From: Saprolegnia diclina VS20
Lineage: Eukaryota; Oomycota; Saprolegniomycetes; Saprolegniales; Saprolegniaceae
NCBI RefSeq assembly: GCF_000281045.1
Contig: NW_008246085.1
Location: 37,888-101,887 of the forward strand
Length of the DNA stretch: 64,000 nucleotides
Direction: 5' to 3'
In this document: in pieces, positions 1 to 11,115 of the stretch
Position numbering within the stretch: the first letter of the stretch is position 1
Layout: every line of letters starts with the position of its first letter
The notes under the pieces: model-generated
What the model saw: the letters and a program-made list of their open reading frames with translations, nothing else
What the model was told of the DNA's origin: nothing
Databases searched by the model: none
Position numbers and translations under genes: made by a program

Positions 1-1068
1 CTGCTGAACAAGGCGACGTTGGGAATGAACGAAATGCTGCGAGCGTGCCACAGCTTGGTGGCCTTGAGTTCATCGCATCCAATGACCTAGTGCATCGGGT
101 GTTTGCTTCTGGAGAACACCGATGGCCATTGAGCGTAAAGGACTTGACGAGATTGAGCGAGATGGACTTGCCGAGGGCTTGGCTTCAACCGAGTGGGCCC
201 GACAGCAATTGTACCAATCACTCACTACACGCAGCCGGTTGCCAGATCTAGCACACACCTTCGTTGCATCAAGGACATGAAAGGACATGTTGTGCTCTCG
301 ATGCGACGAAGGCATGGGCTTGCCTGGCACCGAGGAAATGGCCATGCGATGGACGATGCTTCTTCCCTACACAAGTACTACGCAACTACGCTTCTATGTT
401 CCTAATAGTAAACCAACACAAGCGAGCGACAACCGCCGGAAAGGATGGCAGAGCCCGTGGGCCGAATGCTGCGATCTCCTAACGTCGGCGTAGCGCCAAG
501 GCTACCCCGACCCGGCGGCGTGCAGACCCGTGCAAAATGAGAAATGAATGAAAACTCGGGAGCTTTTTCAGGGGAAAAGGCGGGAAATTGTAAAAGCACT
601 TCGTAAAAACCAATGCGCACAGTTCCTCGCGCCCTGTCGCTCTGATGTGCATCACACGCCGCAAATATACCGTATATGTGACCGTAAATACGATGTGAAG
701 GAGATAAATACGGTCATGAAATTCATATTGTAAAAATTGCGGCTTGAGAGGCACTGTCGGCCCGCGCCCCTTATCTATATGAACGTGTTCGGCGTTATCT
801 TCGTTATTAAGACTTCGCATACGCCCACGCCCCTTGACATGACAAAGGCCCGTTTGCAAACGATGCCGCTGCTTTCGGAGATTAGGGCAGGGCTAGGGTT
901 CGCAGCAACATCCTTGCCTGCTACCGTCTGCAAGGGTACATGGTCGACACGATGACCTAGGAGTACACTCACTCATATCGGAGACATACGTCAAAAATGC
1001 AGTGTGTCTTCTATTCAAACGCACAGCGGAAGTGAAATATGCAAGTGGGATATGCAAAAGATGATGGT
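1..1068. other. Gene-free left edge
   Basis: No coding region I can support. Short open frames overlap in all directions and none shows a recognisable domain or a clean exon structure. AT-rich patches occur near 640-800. It contains the 3' flank of PAT1, whose stop codon is at 1069-1071. A gene truncated at the window edge cannot be excluded. Confidence 0.5.
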
Positions 1069-3234
1069 TCACGGCTGCTGCATCGCAGCCTCCTTGATTT
1101 GCGACGCGAGGTCCACAAACCGGTCCTGGTACTTCATCCTACCAGACGCCACACACATGAGAAACGGCTCTTCACCTAGACGAGTGGCCTACCACGCGGC
1201 CTTGACGTCTTCGGCGGCCGTCTCGCACGTCGTGCCGCCCTTCTGCAAGAGCGCTTGGAGGAGCTCAGCGCGCGACTACGTACACCAATCAGCGTCCTAA
1301 CCAAAACCCTCGCCTTGGCACGTACGCGGTGGTGCAGCACGAGCGAGAGCGACGCGAGCGACTGACGGTCCAGCGCGTACGCGAGCGCCTTGGCGAGCAC
1401 ATCGGCCGGCACCGAGTGGTACATCATCGTGACCACCAGCGTCTGCGCGAGGCGGTCGTCGGCCGCGGCCTCGTCGGCGGTCAACTGATCGGTGATGCGC
1501 TGCGTCTGCGCCAGCATGTACTGGACGAGGAACGGGAAGAGCACAAAGCGCGCCGACGGGTGCAGCAGCGGAAGCGCGCGGCACACGAGCTTCTTGCCCT
1601 TCGAGACCGAGAGAATCGCTTCGAGCGCCGGCGGGTCGCACGTCGCCTCGCCGTTGATCGTGCTCACGCCGAGGACGCTTGCGAGGTCCAAGAGCAGGCG
1701 CGTCGTGCGCTCGCGGAGCTTGATGAGCGCCGGGTCCATCTGCGCCGTGTCCATCTGGTGGAACTGCTGCACGTTCACGCGGCGGGCGTCGAGGAGATGG
1801 CGCGCGTCCTGGAGCGCGAGGAGGTGGACAATGCCGGCATCAATGCGCTGGCGCTTGGACCACGCCTCGTTGCGGAAGACGGACGCGCCGAGCTCTTCCT
1901 CTGGGCGGTTGAGCACATCGACGACCGTCACGTCCTTGGGCTGCTCGTCAACCTTGTGCAAGTTGAGGAGCTCGCGCGGCCGGTACAAGCTTGTCTTGGC
2001 GGTCCGGCCAAGCACATGGTTCTCCGTCTCCCACGTCCGCGACTTGTTGGCACGCGACACATCCCGCGGGTCGAACGACTTGACGTGTTCAAGCTTCCAG
2101 GACGGCAGCGGCAGCGGCGGTTGCCCGGGCAGCGCTTGCTGACGGGCCCGATCGCGCTTCTACACCGAGTTGAGTGTGACGAAGCGGAAGGAATATGCGC
2201 CGTACCACCATGTAGTTGTGGAAGTAGTAGTCGTCGCTGAACGGATCGCTGGACCGGATTTGCTTGAGCTCCTGCTGCACGACAAACTGGATGTCACGCG
2301 GCATCATGACCTGGAAGACGCGCTCCTGCAAGAGCACGTGCGGCGGCGGCGGGAACGGCGGACGCATCATCATGTGCGGCGGCGGCATCATGTGCGGCGG
2401 CAACATGTGCGGCGGCGGGTGATGCGGGAACCCGTGCGGGGGCATCATACCTTGCGGATGCGGCGGCGGGCCGTGCTCGGGACGCCAGCCTGGCGGCGGA
2501 CGAGGCATGTTGCCAGTCGGCAGCGGCATGGCACCAGGAGGCGGCATCGTGCCGGGCGGCGGCATCATACCCGGAGGAGGCAACGCGCCCGCGGGTGGGC
2601 CCCAGCCAGGCGGCGGCGTCGGCATCGTCGTCGGGAGCGGCGGGGGCACCGCAAGCGCCTTCGCCGGAGCTGCCGTCTCTTCGTCTTCGGTCAAGCCCAA
2701 CGACTTGAGCTTCAGGTCTTCCAGAATGCCATCGTCTTCATCGTCTTCCGCGTAGAGATACGCGGAGGTCGACGACGGCGCGCTCGAGATGCCAAGACCG
2801 GCGTTGCCAAAGCCAAAGGCCGCGGTTTCCGGCGCGGCCTTTTTCGAGAACTCTTCGCGGAGCATCGCAAACTCTTGCTGGCTGCGCGCCCACTCCAAGT
2901 CGGCCTGGGTCGGCGCAGCGCCTTGGGGCGCCGCCGCAAACCCTGGAGGCGCGCTCACCTTCCCCTTGGGCTTAGGCTGCTCGTTCGCCGGCGGCGCTTC
3001 GCTCCCCGGCATATGCACGTTGCCCATAAAGATGGCCGAGAGGTTGTCATGCAGCACGAACGGCCGGCTCGAGGCCGTCGTCGTGCCCATCGGGTACGGG
3101 TAGTTGTCCAGCGCATCATCCACGGGGCCCAAGAGGTCATGGGCGCGGAGGTCTTCGAGGAGGCTCTCGTACTTCTTGTCGTCCACGGAGACGCCCGTGA
3201 AGAACCCCAAGGAGCCGACGCTGTCACTCGCCAT
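1069..3234 (-). CDS. PAT1: PAT1-like mRNA decapping activator
   Basis: Pat1 family proteins bridge the Lsm1-7 ring, the decapping enzyme and the helicase Dhh1 in P-bodies, promoting decapping of deadenylated mRNA. Rebuilt as four exons: 3234-2206, 2159-1326, 1275-1193 and 1138-1069, 671 aa, with introns of 46, 50 and 54 bp that keep frame. The start is the ATG at 3232-3234, which opens an acidic N-terminus; the frame runs further upstream but reads as non-coding. Residues about 165-290 are rich in Pro, Gly and Met with repeated PPPG/PPPH units, as in other Pat1 proteins. The Pat1 hallmark DPFSDDYYFHNY lies just before intron 1, and the C-terminal half is the helical Pat1 C domain (starting near RELLNLHK). 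The gene is head to head with the ISWI gene. Family assignment is confident; splice sites are hand-called. Confidence 0.88.
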
Positions 3235-3697
3235 TGCAGTCTCTTGCGTCAACGAGCGGTGTGATGAGGTTCCGAAATTAGCCTCCGGATGGCGTTCGTT
3301 ATCCGGATACTCTTCGTCCGTGGCCACGGCCCCACGCGGTCGGCGACCTCTGGCGACGGGCCCACCGGGACCACACAGCCGCGGACCCCCATGCTCAAGG
3401 GCAATGTCCTCGCGCACGCAGTGGCGCTGCCAGGATCCCTCGCCTACTTCTCTCGCCACTGCCCATGGCCCAATCCGAGGGCGGGACGGCCTGGCGGGAT
3501 CCTATTTTGGCCAATCGTACGCCGAATAAAGGACCCGGCAGCGTTGTTGCTGTTTGAAAAAGATTTGGATTTGTACCAATCTCAAAAATGCATCATTTCA
3601 GCCAATCCTGGACCTTGAGAAAGGAATTATAGCCAGTCAGAACACAGGATTTTCGCCAAGCGTTTTCGTATTGTTGGAATTGGAGCCTGGGGTGTCT
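3235..3697. promoter_or_regulatory. Divergent PAT1/ISWI promoter region
   Basis: 463 bp between two start codons on opposite strands. It holds CCAAT boxes at 3511-3515, 3576-3580 and 3602-3606 and the palindrome TATCCGGATA at 3300-3309. No TATA box is obvious. A shared regulatory role is inference. Confidence 0.5.
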
Positions 3698-6600
3698 ATG
3701 GCCACGACAAAGTCACCGACGAAGCGCGCCGAGGACGCGGCCGCGGCCCACGACTCGGACGTGGAGTCGTACTCGGACGATGGCAATGCTTCTGGCGTCG
3801 AGGACGACGAAGATGCTGGTGGCGCCTTGGAAGCCATCGCCGCCAAGGAAGAAGAGGAAGAAGCGCTGTCGCCGGAAGAGAAGGCTGCCCGCGATGCACT
3901 CCTCCGCGAAGAAGAAGAAGCCTTCCGCAAGCAGAAGGAGACCCAGCTCAAGACATTGCAGGCGCTGCGCGAAGCCGAAGAAGAAGCCGACGCCGAGGCC
4001 CAGAAGAACATCCGCCCCACGGACAAGCGACTTCAATTCCTCATGGCCCAGGTAGGATCTCTTTATGATGATGCCACGCATGCTTTCATTCCTGCGATGA
4101 AAAATGCTTGGCATTCCTTCCTACGTCCAGAACTCATGTGCAATGCGTAGTCGGATGTCTTTACGTCGTTCTTGATGGGCGGGACGTCGGCCGTGGGGAA
4201 AGCCATGACCAAGAAGCGCGGGGAGACCAAGAAGCAGGAAGGCGAGAACCGCCGGTCGGGCAAGAAGGCGGACGACTCGGCCGAAGATCAAGCACTGCTC
4301 GCGATGGAAGAGTCGCGCTTCACGCGCCTCGACAAGCAGCCATCCAACATCGCCTTTGGCACCATGAAGCCGTACCAGCTCGAAGGTCTCAACTGGATGA
4401 TCCGTCTCCACGACTGCGGCGTCAACGGCATTCTGGCCGACGAAATGGGGTTGGGCAAGACGTTGCAGTCCATCTCGCTTCTCGCGTACCTGCGCGAAGC
4501 CCGCGGTGCGTCGACCCGACCTATAATCCCCTATACTCATGACTTGCGTAGCCATCAAGGGTCCGCACATGATCATCGTGCCCAAGTCGACGGTCGGCAA
4601 CTGGATGCGCGAGCTCAACCGGTGGTGCCCGTCCATCCGCGCATTCAAGTTTATGGGCGACAAGGAGCAGCGCAACGTGCTGCGCGAGACGATGAAGTCG
4701 ACCAAGTTTGACGCGTGCGTGCTCTCGTACGAAGTCGCGATCATCGAGAAGGCGACGTTGAAGCGCTTCAAGTGGAAGTACATGCTCATTGACGAAGCGC
4801 ACCGCATCAAGAACGAAAACTCCAAGCTCTCGACCGTCGTGCGCGAGTTTGACGTCGAGCACCGCCTCCTCATCACGGGCACGCCGCTCCAGAACAACCT
4901 CCACGAGCTCTGGGCGCTCCTCAACTTTCTTCTCCCTGGTACACGGCCCCTCACGCCCCCTTCACGAATCATGCTGTATCTTAGATGTCTTTACGGCGTC
5001 CGAGGACTTTGACTCGTGGTTCAATGTGGACGGCGAGCAAGGCCAAGAGAACGTCATCAAGAAGCTCCACACGGTGCTGCGCCCGTTCCTCCTCCGGCGC
5101 CTCAAGTCGGATGTCGAGCACTCGCTGCCGCCCAAGATCGAGACCAAGCTCTACGTCGGCCTCTCGGAAATGCAGCGCGAGTGGTACACGCGCGTCTTGC
5201 ACCGCGACGCGACGCACCTCAACTCGATTGGCGGCTCGGACCGCGTCCGCCTCCTCAACATCCTCATGCAGCTCCGCAAAGTGACCAACCACCCGTACCT
5301 CTTTGACGGCGCTGAGCCGGGCCCGCCGTACAAGGAGGGACCGCACCTCTGGGAGAACTGCGGCAAGATGACGCTGCTGCACAAGCTATTGCCGCGCCTC
5401 AAGGCCCAAGGCTCGCGCGTGCTCATTTTCTGCCAAATGACGTCGATGCTCAACATTTTGGAAGACTACATGCGCTACAACGACCACGAGTACTGCCGCC
5501 TCGACGGCAGCACCCAAGGCGAGCTCCGCGACGAGTACATGGACGTGTTCAACGCGCCCAACTCGACGAAGTTTGTGTTCCTCCTCAGCACGCGCGCGGG
5601 CGGCCTCGGCATCAACTTGGCGACCGCCGATATCGTGATTCTCTTCGACTCGGACTGGAACCCGCAAGTGGATCTGCAAGCGATGGACCGTGCGCACCGC
5701 ATTGGCCAGACCAAGCTCGTCCGCGTCTTCCGCTTTGTGACGGACGGGACCGTCGAAGAAAAGATCATTGAGCGTGCCGAGCGCAAGCTCTACTTGGACG
5801 CAGCGATCATCCAGCAAGGCCGCCTCGCGCAGCAGAACCGAAAGCTCTCGAAAGACGAGCTCATGACGATGGTGCGCTTTGGTGCGGACGAAATCTTCAA
5901 CGCCAAGGGCTCGATGATCACGGACGACGACATTGATGCGATCTTGGCAAAAGGCGAGGAGCGCACCGAGGCCATGAAGGCCAAGGTCGTCGACGACATG
6001 CAGCACAACCTCGCCAACTTTAGCCTCACGAGCGTCTCGAGCTTGTACGACTTTGAGGGTGAAAACTTTGCCAAGGACGCGGCCGAGTCGGGCTCGGTCC
6101 TCCCGTCGACGTTCATTGCGCTTCCCGCGCGCGAGCGCAAGAAGAACTACGACGTGGACGAGTACTACCGCCAGCAGACGGGCCAGACCAAGCCGAAGAA
6201 GACCAAGAAGCCCGACGAAGAGAACAAGCCCAAGGTGCCAGTCGTACACGATTTTCAGTTTTTCGACCGCGAGCGCATGACGGCGCTGCTCCAGAAGCGC
6301 TACGACGTCGAGTTTGCGCGCAAGGAGCACATCAAGCTCATCAAGGAAGCCAAGGCGGACGAGCAAAAGCAAAAGCTCGAGGGCGACGACCTCAAGTCCA
6401 AGCAGCTCGAGGCCGAGCTCGAAAACATGGTCATGGACGCCGCCGACGTGACCGAGCTCGAGGCGCTCGAAGCTGACGGGTTTGGCGACTGGAGCCGGCG
6501 CGACCTCAAGCAGTTTGTGGCGAGCTGCGAGCGCTTTGGTCGCAGCGACAAGGATGCGGTCTGCCTCGAAGTCGCGACGCTGCTTGTCAAGGACGTCGCG

Positions 6601-7189
6601 CGCGTCGCCGAGTACTATGACGTGTTCTGGGCGCGCGGGACCGAGCTTGAAGAATATCAAAAGTACATGGACCGCATCGAGCGCGGTGAGAAGCGCATCC
6701 AGCGCAACCTCGCGATCAAGGAAGCCCTCGCCTCCAAGGTACTGAGCTTCGTGAGTTTGGAATCATCATACCTTACGGTTTGTGTAGGTCGCTCGGTACA
6801 AGAACCCGTGGCGCGACATGAAGCTCACGTACCCCGGCGGGTACAAGAGCAAGGGCTTCACGATGGACGAGGACGTCTTTTTGATTTGCATGATGCACAA
6901 GCACGGCGTCGGCGGCGACTGGGTCGCGATCAAGGAGGACATTCGCAAGGCGTGGCAGTTCCGCTTTGACTGGTTCTTCAAGTCGCGCACGATTCTCGAG
7001 CTCCAGAAGCGCGGCGAGTTCCTCACCAAGCTCATCGAGAAGGAGAACGAGGAGCTCGGCACCAAGGTCGTGGCCGAAGAAGAGCACTTGGCGACAAAGG
7101 CCAAGCCGTCGAGCTCCAGCTCCAGCTCGAGCAAGAAGCGCACGTCGTCGTCGACGTCATCGAGCTCCAAGCGGAAACGAACCTCGTAG
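3698..7189 (+). CDS. ISWI: ISWI-type chromatin-remodelling ATPase
   Basis: SNF2-family ATPase of the ISWI class, which slides and spaces nucleosomes in the nucleus. Five exons: 3698-4051, 4152 minus 1 (4151)-4505, 4552-4938, 4985-6738 and 6788-7189, giving 1083 aa, the normal ISWI length. Introns are 99, 46, 46 and 49 bp. Visible features in order: an acidic coiled N-terminus; helicase motif I DEMGLGKT (about 215-222); Walker B DEAH (317-320); the second RecA lobe with DRAHRIGQ; a HAND domain from about 783; a SANT domain starting WSRRDLKQF near 868; and a SLIDE domain in the last exon with the PQFRFDWF-like segment [12 protein letters not shown]. The tail is Ser/Lys rich and may act as a nuclear signal. 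HAND-SANT-SLIDE order separates ISWI from SWI2 and CHD types. All catalytic motifs look intact. Confidence 0.95.
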
Positions 7190-7261
7190 TCGTTGGGCCA
7201 AGATGAAGCCGATTAACAACAAAATGCCAATGCTTTACGATGTATAAGTACTACTATGCGA

Positions 7262-8020
7262 CTAGGACAAGCTCTGGAGCTTGCTCGGATGGTACATGTT
7301 GCCGCCAACGAGCCGAGCAACTGTCTCGAGGTCGGCAAGGAGACGCATGTAGGCGCCGACAAAGTCCATGCTGGCAGTATACGACGAGACGAGTCCATCT
7401 TCGTCAAAGCCAAAGATGGAGGTCGTCGGGAGGTCGATTTGACGGCCAATGAGCGCTTGCACAAGCACTTCGTCATGGAGGATATGAGGAAAGTACATGC
7501 TGAGCGTCGTGCGCGTGATGCGCTGGGACACCATCATGGTGACGTGGCACGCCACGAGCCCGTCGTCGTCGTTCTGGATCACGTTGCAGCGCAAAAAGCA
7601 CATGGAGAAATTGCTGTGCGACGCGCAGTAGACGCGGAAGACGTGGAGGAGCTTGTCGACGCCAATGAGGTGAAAGTACCGGAGGTCGTCGCGCATGATG
7701 GAGCGAAGGAAGCGCTCTTGGATCGTCGCCTCCTTATCGAGCGACGTCTTGTAGCCATGCTGAAAGACGCGGAGGTACTCGTGGACCGTCTTGACACTCC
7801 GGTGGTCGTTGAGGTACCGGTGCGTCACGCTGAGCGACTCGCGCTTGCCCTCGAGGCGGCTCGTCTCGTACGCGAGCGCGTCGACTTGGCGGCTCAGGCG
7901 CTCAATGGTCTCGCGCCGACGGGCCACGTGCGCGCGCTGGTTCGACGCGCGGAGCCGGCGACGGTGCAGCAACTTCTCTTCCTCACTCGGAAACACGCGC
8001 TTGGAGTTGAGTCGGAACAT
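7262..8020 (-). CDS. bZIP-like protein, conserved C-terminal domain (copy 1)
   Basis: Single exon, 252 aa, starting at the ATG 8018-8020; the frame continues upstream but without another ATG. Residues about 20-75 form a basic region plus zipper: ASNQRAHVARRRE has the bZIP spacing N-x7-R, followed by heptads of L/V/Y. The remaining 170 residues form a folded domain with the motif YFPHILHDEVLVQALIG, then a strand-rich end with FDEDGLV. The same domain and motif occur in the gene at 12849-13580, so the two are paralogues. The domain resembles an NTF2/SnoaL-like alpha+beta fold in outline, but that is only an impression. It is probably a transcription factor by virtue of the bZIP head. It ends 72 bp from the ISWI stop, tail to tail. 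Confidence 0.78.
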   Translation of the reverse strand: MFRLNSKRVFPSEEEKLLHRRRLRASNQRAHVARRRETIERLSRQVDALAYETSRLEGKRESLSVTHRYLNDHRSVKTVHEYLRVFQHGYKTSLDKEATIQERFLRSIMRDDLRYFHLIGVDKLLHVFRVYCASHSNFSMCFLRCNVIQNDDDGLVACHVTMMVSQRITRTTLSMYFPHILHDEVLVQALIGRQIDLPTTSIFGFDEDGLVSSYTASMDFVGAYMRLLADLETVARLVGGNMYHPSKLQSLS

Positions 8021-9243
8021 GCTCTTCTTCTTCTTAATTCGACCCGACCAAAATGCAAAGTGGCCAGGCGGTCGGTCAGTCACAAAAGACTTTTATGCAA
8101 TCAGTCACCGGACATGTCGCAGCCTCTAACGCCAGCACGCCGCTCGGAAGCGGGGCGTCGTCCCACCGCACAGCAGCCTGTATAGAAACGCTCTCAGAGA
8201 CGACCGCGAGCGATGAACAAAGCCACGGGATGCGGTCAGGAAGGCCCACGAACCCGCATGGTTCTTGGTGCCGGCTGGCTCGCTTGTGCCAAGTTGCGAG
8301 TTGCGAGTGATAGGGCGACTTGCATCTGGGCGCACGTAACGTCACCACTGCTGGTTCTCGCTGGTGCGTTGACGGATCAAGCTCCTGTGCACCCATGTCC
8401 AGAGTCGTCTACTGCCGAGGTACGAGCATCGAGCATCGAGATACGAGTACGCTCCATTATTCGCTGCCAGGCTCCACGAGGTTGGCCACCGATGGCACTC
8501 GACGTCGTGTTCAGCACAGAGCTACTTGGCACAAATGATTTCGCTGCTTCTCTGGGCGCATGGAAACCGGCACATAAAAGAGACGACGGAGAAGGCCGGT
8601 CACCTGCGCGGCTACGGAGCCCTACCCCTAGTCAGCGCCTAGCCAACATCGTTCGGGTGCGGCGACGACACGGTCCACGGCGTGAGCTCACGGCGCGTGC
8701 TCGACCCAACGAGCTCATGTAGCATCATCGGGGGCTTGGCCGGATATCTACGTTGTGATTTTTACCGAGTGTGCACCACAGGTTTCGACTCTCGACAAGG
8801 TGATCGCGTTGTAGCGCAGCCGCCGTTCAGTGCTCCTGACCACATCGCGCTCGTGTTCCCGCGTGATTGAACTGCATCGATGATGGCGCACGCGACCGAT
8901 TTGTACAGTGCACTTCTCCAACCACCGCTCGATCGAAAGAGCGCTGGCCACGCATCTTGGACGATACGCATCTCGGGCGATGTCCCTGCCAACGTTGCCC
9001 CGAGTTTGTGGGCCACCGAGTCGCTCGCACACCATGGCGAGGACCTCCAGGAGCGCTCGAAAATGCATGGACGCTGCGGACCGGCCTCCCGCGTTCCCAG
9101 CAGTCGCGCGACGCTAGAGGTACATGTATGCAGAACAGAGCGAAATCTCTGCATCTCTACGACCAACAAGCAACGGCTTGAGGCTGGCTCTGCGATCAAG
9201 TGCACTCCAAGACTTCAAATTGGGACGAAAATATACATTGCGA
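8021..9243. other. Gene-free spacer
   Basis: 1.2 kb upstream of the bZIP-like gene and downstream of squalene epoxidase. No domain, tRNA-like T-loop or repeat was recognised. Overlapping short frames look random. Confidence 0.5.
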
Positions 9244-11115
9244 TTAGCGGCGGAACGGGAAGAGGAGGTTGATGAGACCGGCGAGCGGCGCCCACGCGAG
9301 GAACGTGACGTCCTCGCGCAGCACGAGCGGCATGATGATCAAGCACGCTTCGTGGAAGACGCGGTAGCAATGCAGGAGCTTGCTCGGGGTCGGGAACGGC
9401 GTCAAGACGCGCGACGCGGCGTAGCCGGCCACCATGAAGAAGTGGGCAACGAGCACCGCTGGCTTGGGCGTGAGCGCGCAGAGGAGGCCGAGCGGGCCCG
9501 AGCTGAACATACCGCCGAGCTTGAGGTACTGGTAGCAGCTCTCGCGGATCTCTTCGCGCGCGGCCGCGTTCGAGTAGCCGTCCGGAATCGAAAACACGTG
9601 GTACAAGGCGTTGGCGAGGATGTTGATGGTCGACGAGTGGTTCACGCGCTGCTCTTCAAACGCATGGCGAGCGGCCGCGATCGCGTCGGCGTCGACGAGG
9701 TCGGTCTTCTCGAGGAGCGACGTGAGGAGCACCGCGTCACGGAGCGCGACCGACATGCCGCCGCCCGTGAGCGGGTGACGCATGTTCCACGAGTCGCCAA
9801 TCATGATGCAGCGGCCGAGGCTCGGCTGCGTCGTCATGAATTCACGGTTGGGCATCGACTTGACCGGGCCGTCCTGCACGGCCGTGACAAAGGCGGCGCG
9901 GGACGCCTCGGGCATCTGCGGCGCAACGACGTTGAGGAGGTGCTTGGTGAGGTCGCCGTTGCTCTGGCTCGGCACTTTCCCAGGCACGTCGACCAGCGCC
10001 CGCGTCTCGGTCGGCGAGATTTGATAGACAACGATCGGCGACGGCTCGGCAAGGATGACGTGGCCGTACCCGCGGTACGGCACCGACGCTTCCATGGGCG
10101 GGTGCTTCATCAAGATGGCAATGAAGCTCGAAATTTGCTTGGGCGACTCGGTCGAGAGCTCGCGGCGGAGACCCGACCAGAGACCGTCGCAGACAAGGAC
10201 AAGCGGTGCTTTCGCGTGCTCGGTCGGCATCTCGACGTCTTCGGACGTCGCCTTGCGGCGGTACTGAACCCCGCGGCAAATGTCCGTCTTGGAGTCGGAC
10301 ACGAGCTTGGTGACTGTGCCTTCAATGCAGGTGACGTTCTCGTGGGCAAAGACCTTGGCGCGGAGGCGGTCGACAAACAGGCCGTTGTGGAAGCCGCGGC
10401 CGTGCTGCTTGCCCGTGCCATTGTCGCCACGCGCAAAGCCCATGTACTCGGAGAACGTCTTGGGCACGCGCTCGGGGTACGGGAGCATGATGTGGTCTTC
10501 GGTGCCCTTCTTTGTCTTGACGATCGTGTAGCCCTCGGCCTTGATGTCCGTCTCAGTCTCGGCGCAATCGAGGAGGTCCAGCGATCGCAGCGCGTCGAGG
10601 CCACCGGGCTGCATGAGCTCGCCCACGAACCGGTCTTGGTACTCGAGCGTCTTTTCAAACACGAGCACCTTCTTGCCTTGCTTGGCGAGGCCCATCGCCA
10701 TGGCGCACCCCGTGGTGCCACCGCCAATGATAATGACGTCCGCGTCACGGTTCGCCTCGGTGTACTTGTCGTTGGTGTACTTGGGCGTCGGCTTGACGGC
10801 CCACATGCCCACAAAGCCGAGGAGGTACACGAGAGCGATGACGCCGGCTGCTTGCACAAACGAGAGCGGGCGCGGAATGTCGTGCTCGGTCGCGCGGTAC
10901 GAGACGGCGGCAAAGCCAATGATGAGCACCGACGTCGTGTTCATCGTCTGGAGCAGCGACGCCCGGAGCGCGCAGCAGGCCGCAAGCACCGCCAAGAGTA
11001 GCGAGAAGAAGACGGGCGCATCCGCGAGCTGCTGGCAGAGGACCGCGAAGGCGTCCTGGAGCAGGCTGCGCAGCGTCTCGCTCAGGATCACGACCGACGC
11101 GATAAGGAGGATCAT
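9244..11115 (-). CDS. SQLE: Squalene monooxygenase (squalene epoxidase)
   Basis: Flavoprotein that converts squalene to 2,3-oxidosqualene in the ER, the first oxygen-dependent step of sterol synthesis. Single exon of 623 aa with ATG at 11113-11115. The N-terminus has two or three hydrophobic segments (about 1-100). Then come the FAD dinucleotide-binding motif DVIIIGGGTTGCAMAMGL (about 127-144), the FVGEL(M/L)QPGG block, and the family hallmark GDSWNMRHPLTGGGM near residue 440, followed by C-terminal membrane helices. Length and motifs are complete. From general knowledge, peronosporalean oomycetes lack this enzyme while Saprolegniales make sterols, so it supports the taxon call. Confidence 0.95.
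   Translation of the reverse strand: MILLIASVVILSETLRSLLQDAFAVLCQQLADAPVFFSLLLAVLAACCALRASLLQTMNTTSVLIIGFAAVSYRATEHDIPRPLSFVQAAGVIALVYLLGFVGMWAVKPTPKYTNDKYTEANRDADVIIIGGGTTGCAMAMGLAKQGKKVLVFEKTLEYQDRFVGELMQPGGLDALRSLDLLDCAETETDIKAEGYTIVKTKKGTEDHIMLPYPERVPKTFSEYMGFARGDNGTGKQHGRGFHNGLFVDRLRAKVFAHENVTCIEGTVTKLVSDSKTDICRGVQYRRKATSEDVEMPTEHAKAPLVLVCDGLWSGLRRELSTESPKQISSFIAILMKHPPMEASVPYRGYGHVILAEPSPIVVYQISPTETRALVDVPGKVPSQSNGDLTKHLLNVVAPQMPEASRAAFVTAVQDGPVKSMPNREFMTTQPSLGRCIMIGDSWNMRHPLTGGGMSVALRDAVLLTSLLEKTDLVDADAIAAARHAFEEQRVNHSSTINILANALYHVFSIPDGYSNAAAREEIRESCYQYLKLGGMFSSGPLGLLCALTPKPAVLVAHFFMVAGYAASRVLTPFPTPSKLLHCYRVFHEACLIIMPLVLREDVTFLAWAPLAGLINLLFPFRR

Noticed and set aside
5386-6660. 424-codon minus-strand frame opposite ISWI
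   Set aside because: Antisense to conserved helicase and HAND-SANT coding sequence.
8021-8083. 21-codon upstream extension of the 7262 bZIP-like gene
   Set aside because: Begins with GTG rather than ATG; nuclear genes here start with ATG.
9124-11001. 625-codon plus-strand open frame opposite squalene epoxidase
   Set aside because: Mirror frame of a real gene; composition is Arg/Val/Leu-biased without motifs.
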